Source: a bacterium
GTDB lineage: Bacteria > Myxococcota_A > Bradymonadia > Bradymonadales > Bradymonadaceae
DNA length: 64,000 nucleotides
Assembly (NCBI GenBank): GCA_030427705.1
Contig: JAUIBR010000009.1
Coordinates: 62,001-126,000, forward strand
Reading direction: 5' to 3'
The notes beneath the pieces are model-generated. The model saw only the letters and a list, made by a program, of their open reading frames with translations. It searched no databases and was not told the DNA's origin. Shown here in pieces: positions 44,251 through 53,393 of the stretch. Position 1 is the first letter of the stretch. Each line of letters begins with the position of its first letter. The translations under genes were made by a program, and so were the position numbers.

Positions 44251-47200
44251 CTATTCAGGCTGTTGTTTCGAGACGCGTTGGGCCGCCCAACCCTCGACAA
44301 GGTCGTAGAGGACTGGAATCAGAAGCAGGGAAATGATGGTCGACGACGCTAATCCCCCAATCACAGCACGCGCGAGCGGGGCTTGCGCTTCGCCACCTTC
44401 CGCAAATCCAATCGCGACTGGGACCAATGCCAACACCGTCGTCGCTGTCGTCATTAGAATCGGGCGAAGCCGGCGCCGCGCCGCGAGCGTCACCGCTTCG
44501 CGCACCTCCATCCCGTGTTCGCGCCGCATCAGATTGATGTAGTCGATCAGCACGATCGCGTTGTTTACGACGATGCCGGTCAACACGATGCAACCCATGT
44601 AGGACTGAATATTGAACGTCGTTCCTGTTGCGACCAACATCACAAAAACACCCACGGCCGCGAACGGAATGGACATCATGATCAACAGTGGCTGTCGGAA
44701 ACTCTCAAATTGCGCGGCCATCACCATGTAGACCAGCGCCAAGGCGAGCAAGATGCCGATGAGCAAGCTGGAGAACGTCTTCTGCTGTTCTTCGGTCTCA
44801 CCGCGCACGATGAGTGAGAAATTGTCAGGGTGTTTTACTTCGCGCAGACGCAAGCGAAGCTCCTGGGCGATCGAGCCTAGATCGCGCTCGCCGCTGAGCA
44901 TCGCGTTGATGCCGACAACCCGCGCTTGATTGAATCGTTCAATGGTCTTAGGGCCTTCGGTTTCATTGACCTCGACCAGGTTTCGCAACGGCGTCGTGCC
45001 TTGACCCTGTACCACCACCGGCACATCGAGCATCGCTTCAATACCCTTTCGCTCGTCCTCTCGAAGACGAACAATCACGTCGAACTCATCGCCGGAGTCA
45101 CGCAGGACGGTCGCACGCGTGCCCTGAATCAAGGTCTGCAGCTGCTCAGCAACATCGGCGTAACTTAGCCCCATCCCCGCAATCTTCACGCGGTCCGGGC
45201 GGATTTGGATTTCTGTGCCGCCCTCACGTCGACTGACGCGTGCCCCATCGACCCCTTCAATCCCTTCCAAGACCGCCTTCACTTCTGCGGCGAGCCTGTC
45301 GGCTTCGGCAAGATCGTAGCCGCGCACCTGAACCTCAAGTCGCTCGCCGCCGCCACGAAGCATGCGCAAGATCCACAAACCGCCACCGGCTCGTGTCCGG
45401 ATGTCCGCGCCTGGGATCAATCCTTCGACCTTGGATTTAAGCGCGTTGGCGATGTCTTCGCTACTGCGCGTGCGCTCATGCGGCTTGACGAGGTTGATGC
45501 TGACACGTGCTTCTTCTTCGCCCGCGGTCGACCAGAAACCAGGGGTTCCGACGACCGTTTGCATGTTGCGGATCTCAGGAACTTCCTCAGCGACGATGCG
45601 TTCGATCTCTTTGATGGCATCCTCGGTCACCTCCATTCGTGTTCCGATAGGAAGCTGCATCGAGACGACAACCTCGCTCTGGTCACCCTCGGGCATCAAT
45701 TCAGTGCCGATATGTGGAATGATCAAGCAAGATGCTGCGAAGATAAGCACCGCTGCACCCAACGTGGATTTGCGCCAGTTCAACGCAAAGTCCACAAACC
45801 GACTGTACCGGTCCTCCATCGACCGCATGACGCGGCCAGGATTGGCATTGATTCCGGGTTTAAGAAAACGGCTTGAAAGCACTGGAATCAGGGTCAAGGC
45901 CACCGCCAATGAACACACCAGAGCAAAGCCGACCACGAATGCCATCTGCCCAAAGAAAATCGCGGCAAAGCCGGTGAGGAAGATGACGGGAACGAACACC
46001 ACCAGGGTCGTGGTCGTCGCAGCGACGATCGCGCTCGCAACCTCTTCTGCGCCCTGTATTGCCGCGGTCATCGGCGGATCGCCGTCTTCGTATTTTCGAT
46101 AGATGTTCTCGAGAATCACAATGGCATTGTCGACCAACATGCCGATGCCGAGCGCCACGCCACCAAAACTCACCAGATTCAGCGTGATATCGAAGTAATA
46201 CATCAGCGTGAACATGCCGATGATGGAGATCGGGATTCCGGTGGCGATGATGATGGTCGAACGTGCGTTTCTAAGGAACAACAACAGGACAAAGATGGCC
46301 AATGCCGCGCCGATGAGCACCGCATCACGCACATTGGAGATCGATGCTTCGATGTACTCAGACGTGTCCGTAATTACGTCGAGCTTCAGCTTTCCAGCAT
46401 AGTCGCGGTTGATATTGTTGATTTCGCGATGCACGCGTTTGGCGACTGCGACGGTATTGGAGCCGCTCTGTTTGTTGATATTGAGACGGATACCCGGTTG
46501 GCCATTGATGTACACCGCGTTGTTACGTTCCTCGAACGTGTCCGAAACGTGGGCGACATCACGCAGATAGATAGGGTTTGAAGAGCCGTCCCATTCGGTC
46601 CGAACCGCAACCACCAGGTTCTGCAGCTCGGCTACGTCATGCGCCTCGCCCATCGAGCGCACGAGCACGTTCTTGTCGAACTGTTCGATCTGGCCGGCAG
46701 GCACGTTACGATTGTTTCGGCGCAACGCATCGACCACCTGTTGAGGCCCAATGCTCAGGGCCCGCAGACGGTCACCATCCAACAGAATGTGGATTTCCCG
46801 CTTCAATCCACCACGGGCCGAAACTGCCGCAACACCTTCGACGCGCTCCAGTCGAGGACTCAAATCGCGGTCCGCAATCAGCCGCAATGTTGGCTCGTCC
46901 AGCGTGCCGCTTAGGCCCGCGTACATGACCGGGAAATTACCAATATTGAATTTGTAGACGACAGGATTGTCGACCTCTTCCGGCAGACGTGCCTTCACCC
47001 GTTCGACTGTCGCGCGAACGTCATTTAGCGCGGTATCAAGGTCCGTTCCCCACACAAATCGCAACGCCACGCGGCTTCGACCTTCGGTCGAGAAGCTCTC
47101 GATTCGGTCGATTCCCTCGACCGTGGCAAGCGCCTGCTCCATCGGGCGTGTAATGATGGTTTCGATTTCTTCGGGGCCTGCGCCTTCGTAGGTCGTGACC

Positions 47201-47340
47201 ACGGAAATCGACGGGAAATCGATCTCGGGAAGCAGGTCAATCTGCAGCCGTGTGAACGACACCGCGCCCAACACCAAGATGGCGATGAACACCATCGTCG
47301 TTAATACCGGACGGTGTACCGCAAACGAGGACAGTTTCAT
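44251..47340 (-). CDS. RND efflux permease (HAE1/AcrB-like)
   Basis: A 1029-residue inner-membrane transporter that exports hydrophobic compounds through an adaptor and TolC. It has two repeats of a helix plus a large periplasmic loop and five further helices each. The proton-relay motif in TM4 reads MLVDNAIVILEN: the first Asp of the AcrB Asp-Asp pair is kept and the second is Asn, as in many non-enteric HAE1 pumps. The TM10 region and final helices are intact, and the length is normal. Its ATG overlaps the adaptor stop by 4 nt. Confidence 0.93.
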   Translation of the reverse strand: MKLSSFAVHRPVLTTMVFIAILVLGAVSFTRLQIDLLPEIDFPSISVVTTYEGAGPEEIETIITRPMEQALATVEGIDRIESFSTEGRSRVALRFVWGTDLDTALNDVRATVERVKARLPEEVDNPVVYKFNIGNFPVMYAGLSGTLDEPTLRLIADRDLSPRLERVEGVAAVSARGGLKREIHILLDGDRLRALSIGPQQVVDALRRNNRNVPAGQIEQFDKNVLVRSMGEAHDVAELQNLVVAVRTEWDGSSNPIYLRDVAHVSDTFEERNNAVYINGQPGIRLNINKQSGSNTVAVAKRVHREINNINRDYAGKLKLDVITDTSEYIEASISNVRDAVLIGAALAIFVLLLFLRNARSTIIIATGIPISIIGMFTLMYYFDITLNLVSFGGVALGIGMLVDNAIVILENIYRKYEDGDPPMTAAIQGAEEVASAIVAATTTTLVVFVPVIFLTGFAAIFFGQMAFVVGFALVCSLAVALTLIPVLSSRFLKPGINANPGRVMRSMEDRYSRFVDFALNWRKSTLGAAVLIFAASCLIIPHIGTELMPEGDQSEVVVSMQLPIGTRMEVTEDAIKEIERIVAEEVPEIRNMQTVVGTPGFWSTAGEEEARVSINLVKPHERTRSSEDIANALKSKVEGLIPGADIRTRAGGGLWILRMLRGGGERLEVQVRGYDLAEADRLAAEVKAVLEGIEGVDGARVSRREGGTEIQIRPDRVKIAGMGLSYADVAEQLQTLIQGTRATVLRDSGDEFDVIVRLREDERKGIEAMLDVPVVVQGQGTTPLRNLVEVNETEGPKTIERFNQARVVGINAMLSGERDLGSIAQELRLRLREVKHPDNFSLIVRGETEEQQKTFSSLLIGILLALALVYMVMAAQFESFRQPLLIMMSIPFAAVGVFVMLVATGTTFNIQSYMGCIVLTGIVVNNAIVLIDYINLMRREHGMEVREAVTLAARRRLRPILMTTATTVLALVPVAIGFAEGGEAQAPLARAVIGGLASSTIISLLLIPVLYDLVEGWAAQRVSKQQPE

Positions 47341-48497
47341 TTCTTGCCCTCGGAGATTTCACCGACCAGCTGTACGTCACCGCCATCTTTCACTTTTTCA
47401 TGGCCGCGCAAGACGATGACATCGCCGTCGCTAAGGCCCTCCAGAAGTTCTTGTCGGTCGCGATCGCGAACCCCTGGAACCACGGGCGTTTTGGCGGCTT
47501 TGCCGTCCTTTACTGTCCAAACGTATCGCGCACCATCGCGCTGTTTGTGCACGGCTTGGCTAGGCACGACGATCGCGTTGGGTTTGTTGGCGATGATCAA
47601 CTGAGCACGCGCGTACATGCCGGGTTTGACTCGTTCCCATTCCTCAGGATTGGCCGCCTGCACATCGACACGCATCGTGCGCGTCGTGGGGTCGACCGCC
47701 GGTGCGATGCGATGAATCTTGCCGGTCAAAAGCTTGCCACCAAGCGCATCCACACGAATCGAGACGGGCATGTCAGGGACGACAAGCCCAGAATCATGTT
47801 CTGCGATCCGAAGACGCAGGTAGATTTCCGTGTCATCTACCAGTCGAAACAGGTTCTGACCGGGGTTGACGTGATTACCAATATCGACATAGCGCTCGGC
47901 GATAATGCCAGAAAACGGGGCCTTAACACGCGTATCGCTGAGTGAGTCGCGGCCCGCGCTCAGTCGGGCAGCATTCTGGTCTCGGGTCGCACGCGCAACG
48001 TCTAGGCGCTGTTGCGCAATCGCGACCTGCGATTCGAGGTCCTCAATCTCTCGCTCGGTTACAAGTTGTCGGTCCAATAATGGACGCTTGCGCTTGAGGT
48101 CGGCTTCAAGGTTCATCTTCAAGGCTTCCGCCTCTGCGATAGACGCCTTGGAAAGCGCCACAGAAGCCTCAAGCTCTTTGACACGCTGGCGATAGCTGAG
48201 CGGGTCGATATTGGCCAGGACATCGCCCTTCTCGACCCGGTCGCCCAACCGCACTTTCACACCACGCACGGTGCCAGAAACCTCGGCCGAAATGTCGGCC
48301 ATCGCGTCTGACACGAACGTGCCGCCGTACTCTCGGCGAGCCTCGAACGTCTCACTCTTCACGTTGTATGGTTGCACGGTCGCGGCCGGACTCACCCGCA
48401 TTCCGCCACGTTTGGGTCCCTTTGCCTTTGGCCCTTCTTCGCTGCTGCAAGCAACCAGTGCGGCGACAACCAGACCTAGAAGCAGAATTCTTCTCAT
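47337..48497 (-). CDS. RND efflux periplasmic adaptor lipoprotein (MFP)
   Basis: A 386-residue membrane-fusion protein with lipobox ALVAC (Cys17). The order is a lipoyl half-motif (VSGTVRGVKVRLGD), an alpha-helical hairpin (about residues 100-165), the second lipoyl half (VKAPFSGIIAERYVD), and beta-barrel and membrane-proximal domains. It bridges the permease and TolC-type channel. It overlaps both neighbours by 4 nt (ATGA), forming the middle gene of a translationally coupled three-gene efflux operon. Confidence 0.93.
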   Translation of the reverse strand: MRRILLLGLVVAALVACSSEEGPKAKGPKRGGMRVSPAATVQPYNVKSETFEARREYGGTFVSDAMADISAEVSGTVRGVKVRLGDRVEKGDVLANIDPLSYRQRVKELEASVALSKASIAEAEALKMNLEADLKRKRPLLDRQLVTEREIEDLESQVAIAQQRLDVARATRDQNAARLSAGRDSLSDTRVKAPFSGIIAERYVDIGNHVNPGQNLFRLVDDTEIYLRLRIAEHDSGLVVPDMPVSIRVDALGGKLLTGKIHRIAPAVDPTTRTMRVDVQAANPEEWERVKPGMYARAQLIIANKPNAIVVPSQAVHKQRDGARYVWTVKDGKAAKTPVVPGVRDRDRQELLEGLSDGDVIVLRGHEKVKDGGDVQLVGEISEGKK

Positions 48498-49801
48498 TTG
48501 GGCACTCCTACCACGTACGCGTGCGATGATTTCGCAAGATCGGCCCCGAGCCTTGCGGTAACGAGGTCAAGTTCAGCATTTACCAGGTCGTCGGATGCTT
48601 GTGTCACTTCAATACTCGTCGCCAAACCAGCCTCAAAACGACCACTGGCTAACTCATATGCCTCACCGGCAACTTTCAGTTTCTCTTCAGCCAAAGCGAT
48701 TGCCTCATAGGCCGCTTTCCAATTGCGCAATGTACGCGTCTGCTCCGCCGTGGCGTCTCGTTTTAAACGCTTCAACGCCCAATCAAGCTCGTCAGCCTCG
48801 GCATTCAGGGCTTCTGCGCGCGCGTAGCGCGCTCCACCGTCGTATAGCAACCAACTCAACTGCAGGGAAATCGAAGCAGCGACGCCATCTGGAGCCGAGA
48901 ACGAAGCCGGTCCAAACCGCGCGTTCCCAACGAGTTCCAACGCAGGCGCGAGTGACCACCAGACCGCGGACTCACGGGATTCGACGGCTTCAATCAGCAA
49001 ACCTTCCGCGGCCAAATCGGGGCGATATTGTTGCGCGACCGAGCCCGGTGGCGCTGATCGCATAGTCTCACTAGAGGATGCACGCAAAGTTCCATCAGTC
49101 GTCCGGCCAAGAAGCACGGCCAGTGAATCTGCGGCGTTTTGCAGGCGGGCAGTCGCGACGATCTTCCCCTGCTGCGCCTCAAGCAACTGAGTACGGGCCC
49201 GTGCCGCGTCCAACGGTAGGGCAATGCCCTGTTTCGCCAGGGCATCAGCGCGCTCGTAGTATGCGCTTCGTAGCTCGATCGTTCGCTCGGCCACCTCAAG
49301 TTCGCTCTGGGCAGCAATCAAAGAGAAGAACGCTTGCTCCACCTCGTATTTGAGCCCGTGTCGCACCCATTTGCCTTCTTCGAATCGAGATTCCTCGACG
49401 CGTTTGGCGGCTGAATATCCTGGGTACAGGGAGCCATCGAACAAGACGATCGAAGCCCTGGCTGACGCCCCCCAATCAAAGCGAGGTACAACGGGGTCAT
49501 TGTCGCCAAACTGCACCTCTTCGGCGTTCATGGTCAGATTCCCCTGCGCCGACAACTGCGGAAGAAGCCCGGCAAGGGCCTCGCGGCGCAACGCTGCGCT
49601 TCGGCGGATCCTCGCTTCGACGATCTGATAGTCTTCATTGGACTTGAGTGCTTCGTCGAGCGCGGCGTCAAGGGTCACGCCCTGGGCAACCGCCGCGGTT
49701 TGAACACCGAACGTACAAAGAATGCACGTCGTGACCACCGCAATCTGTCGTATTCGATCCACAAGTTGGGAATGGGGAGCGCTTGTCATCGAGTTACTCA
49801 T
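48494..49801 (-). CDS. TolC-family outer-membrane efflux channel
   Basis: A 435-residue channel protein with a signal peptide ending AVAQ and the internal TolC duplication: the repeated helices carry motifs such as LDAALDEALKSNEDYQI and a second copy with GLATSIEVTQASDDLVNAE. It forms the outer-membrane exit duct for the pump encoded downstream. It is the first gene of the operon; the divergent small membrane gene shares a 115-bp upstream region. Confidence 0.9.
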   Translation of the reverse strand: MSNSMTSAPHSQLVDRIRQIAVVTTCILCTFGVQTAAVAQGVTLDAALDEALKSNEDYQIVEARIRRSAALRREALAGLLPQLSAQGNLTMNAEEVQFGDNDPVVPRFDWGASARASIVLFDGSLYPGYSAAKRVEESRFEEGKWVRHGLKYEVEQAFFSLIAAQSELEVAERTIELRSAYYERADALAKQGIALPLDAARARTQLLEAQQGKIVATARLQNAADSLAVLLGRTTDGTLRASSSETMRSAPPGSVAQQYRPDLAAEGLLIEAVESRESAVWWSLAPALELVGNARFGPASFSAPDGVAASISLQLSWLLYDGGARYARAEALNAEADELDWALKRLKRDATAEQTRTLRNWKAAYEAIALAEEKLKVAGEAYELASGRFEAGLATSIEVTQASDDLVNAELDLVTARLGADLAKSSHAYVVGVPK

Positions 49802-49916
49802 TCAATTCAATTGTTCGCCGCTGATCTGGCACGCGGCCTGCACTACCTAGCGGCAGAATCGATACCATACAGACGCGAATTGTCCCGAGAACGATTCGCC
49901 AAGAACGAGAAACTCT

Positions 49917-50321
49917 ATGTTGAAACGAAATGTTCCCGCGATGCTCGCCACACTCGCACTGGTCGCTGCGCCTTCAATGGCGTGGGCATGCGGCCCGATG
50001 TGTGATGGGGTGGAGTGTTTTCCGCTCTACGCCTTTATCTCCCTGTTTGTGACGTGGATCGGATCAACCATCACGCTCATCTACATGGTGGTCGCGCACC
50101 GCAAGATGTTGGGTTGGCTGCGAATGTTCTGGTATTCGGGGCTAAGCTGGGTGCTGGGCGCACTGGTGCTCAGCGGCACGTTCTGCGTGTTGGATGTGTT
50201 AGGACATAGTGCCGACAACGACTGGTGGGCACTTGCGGCATTTGCGCAGTCAATCGTCGTTCAGGTTGGCTTCATCGAGTGGCTAACCGTGCGGTTCAAA
50301 ACCAAACACGGCGCGAGCTAA
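49917..50321 (+). CDS. Small cysteine-containing membrane protein
   Basis: A 134-residue protein with a signal-peptide-like N-terminus (residues 1-24, ending AWACG), two cysteines close after it (GPMCDGVEC) and three hydrophobic helices. No family was recognised. The start is ATG at 49917. It is divergent from the TolC operon, and its stop lies 6 nt from the convergent vWA lipoprotein stop. Confidence 0.55.
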   Translation: MLKRNVPAMLATLALVAAPSMAWACGPMCDGVECFPLYAFISLFVTWIGSTITLIYMVVAHRKMLGWLRMFWYSGLSWVLGALVLSGTFCVLDVLGHSADNDWWALAAFAQSIVVQVGFIEWLTVRFKTKHGAS

Positions 50322-50327
50322 ACGAGC

Positions 50328-51788
50328 CTACTGCAAACACTCAATATCTTGCTGGTCGACAAAACCGTCACAATCGTTGTCGATATTGTCGTCGCAGTTT
50401 GTTTCGAATGCAGCGGTCGGCACACACTCTTCCATCGGCGTACCGCAAGCGGCCAAGATATTGAGCTCACCAACTGTCGACGCTTCAACTTCCGCACATA
50501 GGATGGGGCAAAGCTTGATGGTTGAGTTCTCGACATAGAACTCACGATCGCCACAGGCATTCACGTCGCCAAGGGTCACACGCTCGACAGCTGCGCCTGG
50601 GGTCGGAATCCACTCCAACGCGATATTCGTCTCAACGATCTCCAATCCTTCCGGCGCGTCAGGAAGCCCAATCTCGCAGCCAATCTTGGCCTGCTCAATG
50701 ATTCCCTGTGCCACCTCTTGGAAGACCACGTCGTAGCTATTGGTGTTGCAGACCGGGTAGCGAAGCCCACCGGTAACGATGCTCAGCTTCTGGTACTCCG
50801 GCGCGGAATCGACGCCTGTTGGGCATTCATCGTTGACGATCGGGTCGGTAGGCATCCAAGCGTCTGGGCCGTTATCAGCCAACCCAATGATACTGTGGAA
50901 GATGTAGTTACGATCGCCAGGACTTCCAAACTGCGCTGGGGTCAGGCTTAGCAAATACGCGTCGAAATTCTCGGCGTTAGCATCATCACCATTGGGCAGA
51001 TCGCCCGTTGGATCGTCGTCTGTGATTTCAACGATGACCTTGAACGACTCCATGCGAAGCCAATCCTGCCAACCATTTGGGGCAAAGTTGTTTCGGTCCG
51101 CCTCGGTATACGATTCGATGAATCGCTCAAGTGAGTTGTGGCTTCCGATGCCAAGGTCATAGTGAAAGAAGTTTGCGGTGTTGACCGGCTGCCCCGGAAC
51201 GGGGCTGCAGTTCGTGCCGCTAAGCGGCGAAGATACACAGATATCCTGATTTCCGGACTGTCCATGACTTGAAATCATGATGACCCGGAAATCCAAACCG
51301 CTGTCGCGAATGATATCGGCAAATGAAGAATTGATATTGTCCTGAACCGCTTCAATTTCCTGGGTCATCGAGCCCGAGTTGTCGATCACAAAGATGATGT
51401 CGACCGGCTTCTCTTCTAGACTTGCGGTGTATCGGTCGAATCCACAGGCTTCGTCAGCCACATTTGGATTCGAACCCGCGACGACTTCGCTTCCGTCAAG
51501 GTAGCCGTCACCGTCGCTGTCATTGCTGTTGGGGTCGGTTCCCAGATCACGTTCTTCGCCGTCCGTCAGGCCGTCACTATCCGAGTCTGGATTGTTTGGG
51601 TCTGTGCCATTCGCAATCTCATCTTCGTCAGAAACACCATCACCATCGCTGTCGACGATGTTGTTCTGATTGTTCTGATTGTTGACGTTGTTTTGATTGT
51701 TCGCGCGATTGTTCTCGGCGGTGGCCGTATCATCGCTGCAGGACAAAGCTGCGCAGGCCAGCAATACAAATACACAATACTTTTTCAT
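50328..51788 (-). CDS. vWA-domain lipoprotein with thrombospondin type-3 repeats
   Basis: A 486-residue lipoprotein (lipobox AALSC, Cys17). After a short Asn-Asn-X linker come about three thrombospondin type-3 calcium repeats (DSDGDGVSDEDE, DSDSDGLTDGEE, DSDGDGYLDGSE at about 46-105), then a von Willebrand A domain with the metal-ion site VIDNSGS. The C-terminal part has cysteines and ends in a DNDCDGFVDQ calcium-type loop. Such proteins mediate surface adhesion or protein contacts; the partner is unknown. The ATG at 51788 has GAGTAGAAG upstream. Confidence 0.82.
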   Translation of the reverse strand: MKKYCVFVLLACAALSCSDDTATAENNRANNQNNVNNQNNQNNIVDSDGDGVSDEDEIANGTDPNNPDSDSDGLTDGEERDLGTDPNSNDSDGDGYLDGSEVVAGSNPNVADEACGFDRYTASLEEKPVDIIFVIDNSGSMTQEIEAVQDNINSSFADIIRDSGLDFRVIMISSHGQSGNQDICVSSPLSGTNCSPVPGQPVNTANFFHYDLGIGSHNSLERFIESYTEADRNNFAPNGWQDWLRMESFKVIVEITDDDPTGDLPNGDDANAENFDAYLLSLTPAQFGSPGDRNYIFHSIIGLADNGPDAWMPTDPIVNDECPTGVDSAPEYQKLSIVTGGLRYPVCNTNSYDVVFQEVAQGIIEQAKIGCEIGLPDAPEGLEIVETNIALEWIPTPGAAVERVTLGDVNACGDREFYVENSTIKLCPILCAEVEASTVGELNILAACGTPMEECVPTAAFETNCDDNIDNDCDGFVDQQDIECLQ

Positions 51789-52169
51789 AACTTCTACTCA
51801 CCGCATTCATGTGTCCGAATTGCGAAGCTAACAGATTGTTCAAGAAACACCAAAGCGGCCAATCAAGGGCCGCTTGGTGTGACATGAACCGTTGGTGCCG
51901 GTGTTGATGCGACGTTTAATCCCTGGATTCACCAGGTGGGAACCGTAAATAACCTCTCGACGATCTTCGCTATGGGACGCAAGCGCCTGATCTTATAGGG
52001 GTCAGTGACAGCGCCCGTAGATTAACGTACGGGGATTAAAATTGCTGCTCTCACGAACACTACAGAACATGTCTAGCTCTTATGTCATCTTCCATGATAG
52101 TGCGTCGATCGATAGGCTTCAACGCCTAGACCGACATTTCCTACTTAGATTCCACAGAGTACCCTGAAG
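51789..52169. other. 381-bp intergenic region without a convincing gene, several inverted repeats
   Basis: Between the divergent vWA and larC genes no codon-like open frame of meaningful length was found. It holds a strong hairpin at 51847-51880, a CCTGG/CCAGG pair at about 51922-51936 and TAGGC/GCCTA near 52115-52130. It presumably carries both promoters, and may encode a small RNA or a long leader. Confidence 0.5.
51847..51880 (-). terminator. Long hairpin upstream of the vWA gene
   Basis: ACACCAAAGCGGCC (51847-51860) is complementary to GGCCGCTTGGTGT (51868-51880) apart from one bulged A, with a 7-nt loop. On the minus strand the stem is followed by TTTCTTG, which suggests termination of a minus-strand transcript or attenuation before the vWA gene. 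Confidence 0.5.
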
Positions 52170-53393
52170 ATGCATATTCACGTCGATATGATTGGTGGTT
52201 TGGCCGGTGACATGTTCCTGGCGGCCGCCCTTGATGCGAAACTAATCGATCAGTCCGAGCTCGAGGCACAGCTAAGAACGCTTGGGCTTGGAGAGGGCAT
52301 TCGCATCGTCCCCGAACGCGTGCGACGCGGCGCATTATCAGGCACACATATCCGTTTTGAAGGCTGGGATCCCGACGCCGATTCCGACCACCGGCACTTG
52401 AGCACGATCGAGAAAATGATCGCCGAAAGCGGCATGGACGATCGAGTTAAGGCCACGGCGACAAGTCTTTTTCGTCGGCTCGGTGAATCAGAAGCAAAGG
52501 TCCACGACATGCCAATGGAACGGGTCCACTTCCATGAAGTTGGCGCGGTCGACTCCATCTTGGACTTCTGCAGCGCAGCGTACATCTTGGAAACCACCGG
52601 TGCGACGTGGTCGCATGGCCCAGTCCCGATGGGCCAGGGGTCGATCGAGACCGCCCACGGCACGATTCCCGTTCCAGCACCAGCAACCGCTGATCTTCTT
52701 CAAGGCGTCGCTGCGGTTCAACGTGATGTCGAGGCTGAGCTCGTTACCCCTACTGGCGCTGCGGTCCTGCGCGGCTTGCACGTTCAAGGGCAGCCAGATG
52801 GCGTCGTCTCGAAGATTGGCTACGGTGCGGGAACCAAGGAACTTGGTGAACTCTCCAACGTCGTCCGATTCATGGTCTACGAAGGCAAACAAGTTGCTGA
52901 GCCGGCGGGGCTAAACAGCCCAGCCAGTGAGGTTCAGGAAGAGTTTGGTTTACAAAAAGACATCGTTACCCGCATGGAATGCGAGATTGACGATATGAAC
53001 CCTGAGACCTTGGGTTACGTAGAAGAACGCCTGTTCGCCCTTGGTGCGTTGGATGTCTCGCGCGTCGCAGCGCATATGAAGAAGGGACGAATTGGCGTTC
53101 GACTCACGGTGCTGGCGAAGCCAAGCAAGGTCGAGCAGATCGTCTGGTGTCTCCTGCGTGAAACGTCGACGTTTGGGGTTCGCGTCGAGGAAATCTCTCG
53201 ATTCATCCTGCCACGTCGTGTCGACCAAGTCCCAACACCATACGGTCCGATTCGGATGAAGATTGCGTTGGTTGACGATGCTCCGCTTAAGGCGGCGCCA
53301 GAGTACGAAGACGTCGTGGCGGCTGCCCGCAAACACGACGTCTCGTTCAATAAGGTCTATGAGGCGGCTATCACCGCCTACCACAACGGCTAG
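52170..53393 (+). CDS. larC: Nickel-pincer cofactor biosynthesis protein LarC
   Basis: A 407-residue LarC (DUF111 family), which inserts nickel into the pyridinium-thiocarboxylate pincer cofactor used by lactate racemase and related enzymes. The N-terminal MIGGLAGDMFLAAALD, the middle HFHEVGAVDSILDF, and the terminal domain with MECEIDDMNPETLG are all family landmarks. In Lactobacillus plantarum LarC is made by frameshifting; here it is one uninterrupted frame. No larA, larB or larE gene is in the window. Its stop overlaps the convergent barrel gene stop by 4 nt. Confidence 0.92.
   Translation: MHIHVDMIGGLAGDMFLAAALDAKLIDQSELEAQLRTLGLGEGIRIVPERVRRGALSGTHIRFEGWDPDADSDHRHLSTIEKMIAESGMDDRVKATATSLFRRLGESEAKVHDMPMERVHFHEVGAVDSILDFCSAAYILETTGATWSHGPVPMGQGSIETAHGTIPVPAPATADLLQGVAAVQRDVEAELVTPTGAAVLRGLHVQGQPDGVVSKIGYGAGTKELGELSNVVRFMVYEGKQVAEPAGLNSPASEVQEEFGLQKDIVTRMECEIDDMNPETLGYVEERLFALGALDVSRVAAHMKKGRIGVRLTVLAKPSKVEQIVWCLLRETSTFGVRVEEISRFILPRRVDQVPTPYGPIRMKIALVDDAPLKAAPEYEDVVAAARKHDVSFNKVYEAAITAYHNG

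Noticed and set aside
46080-46160. Asn in place of the second Asp in the RND permease proton-relay motif
   Set aside because: VDN is common in HAE1-type pumps outside the enterics and does not indicate loss of function.
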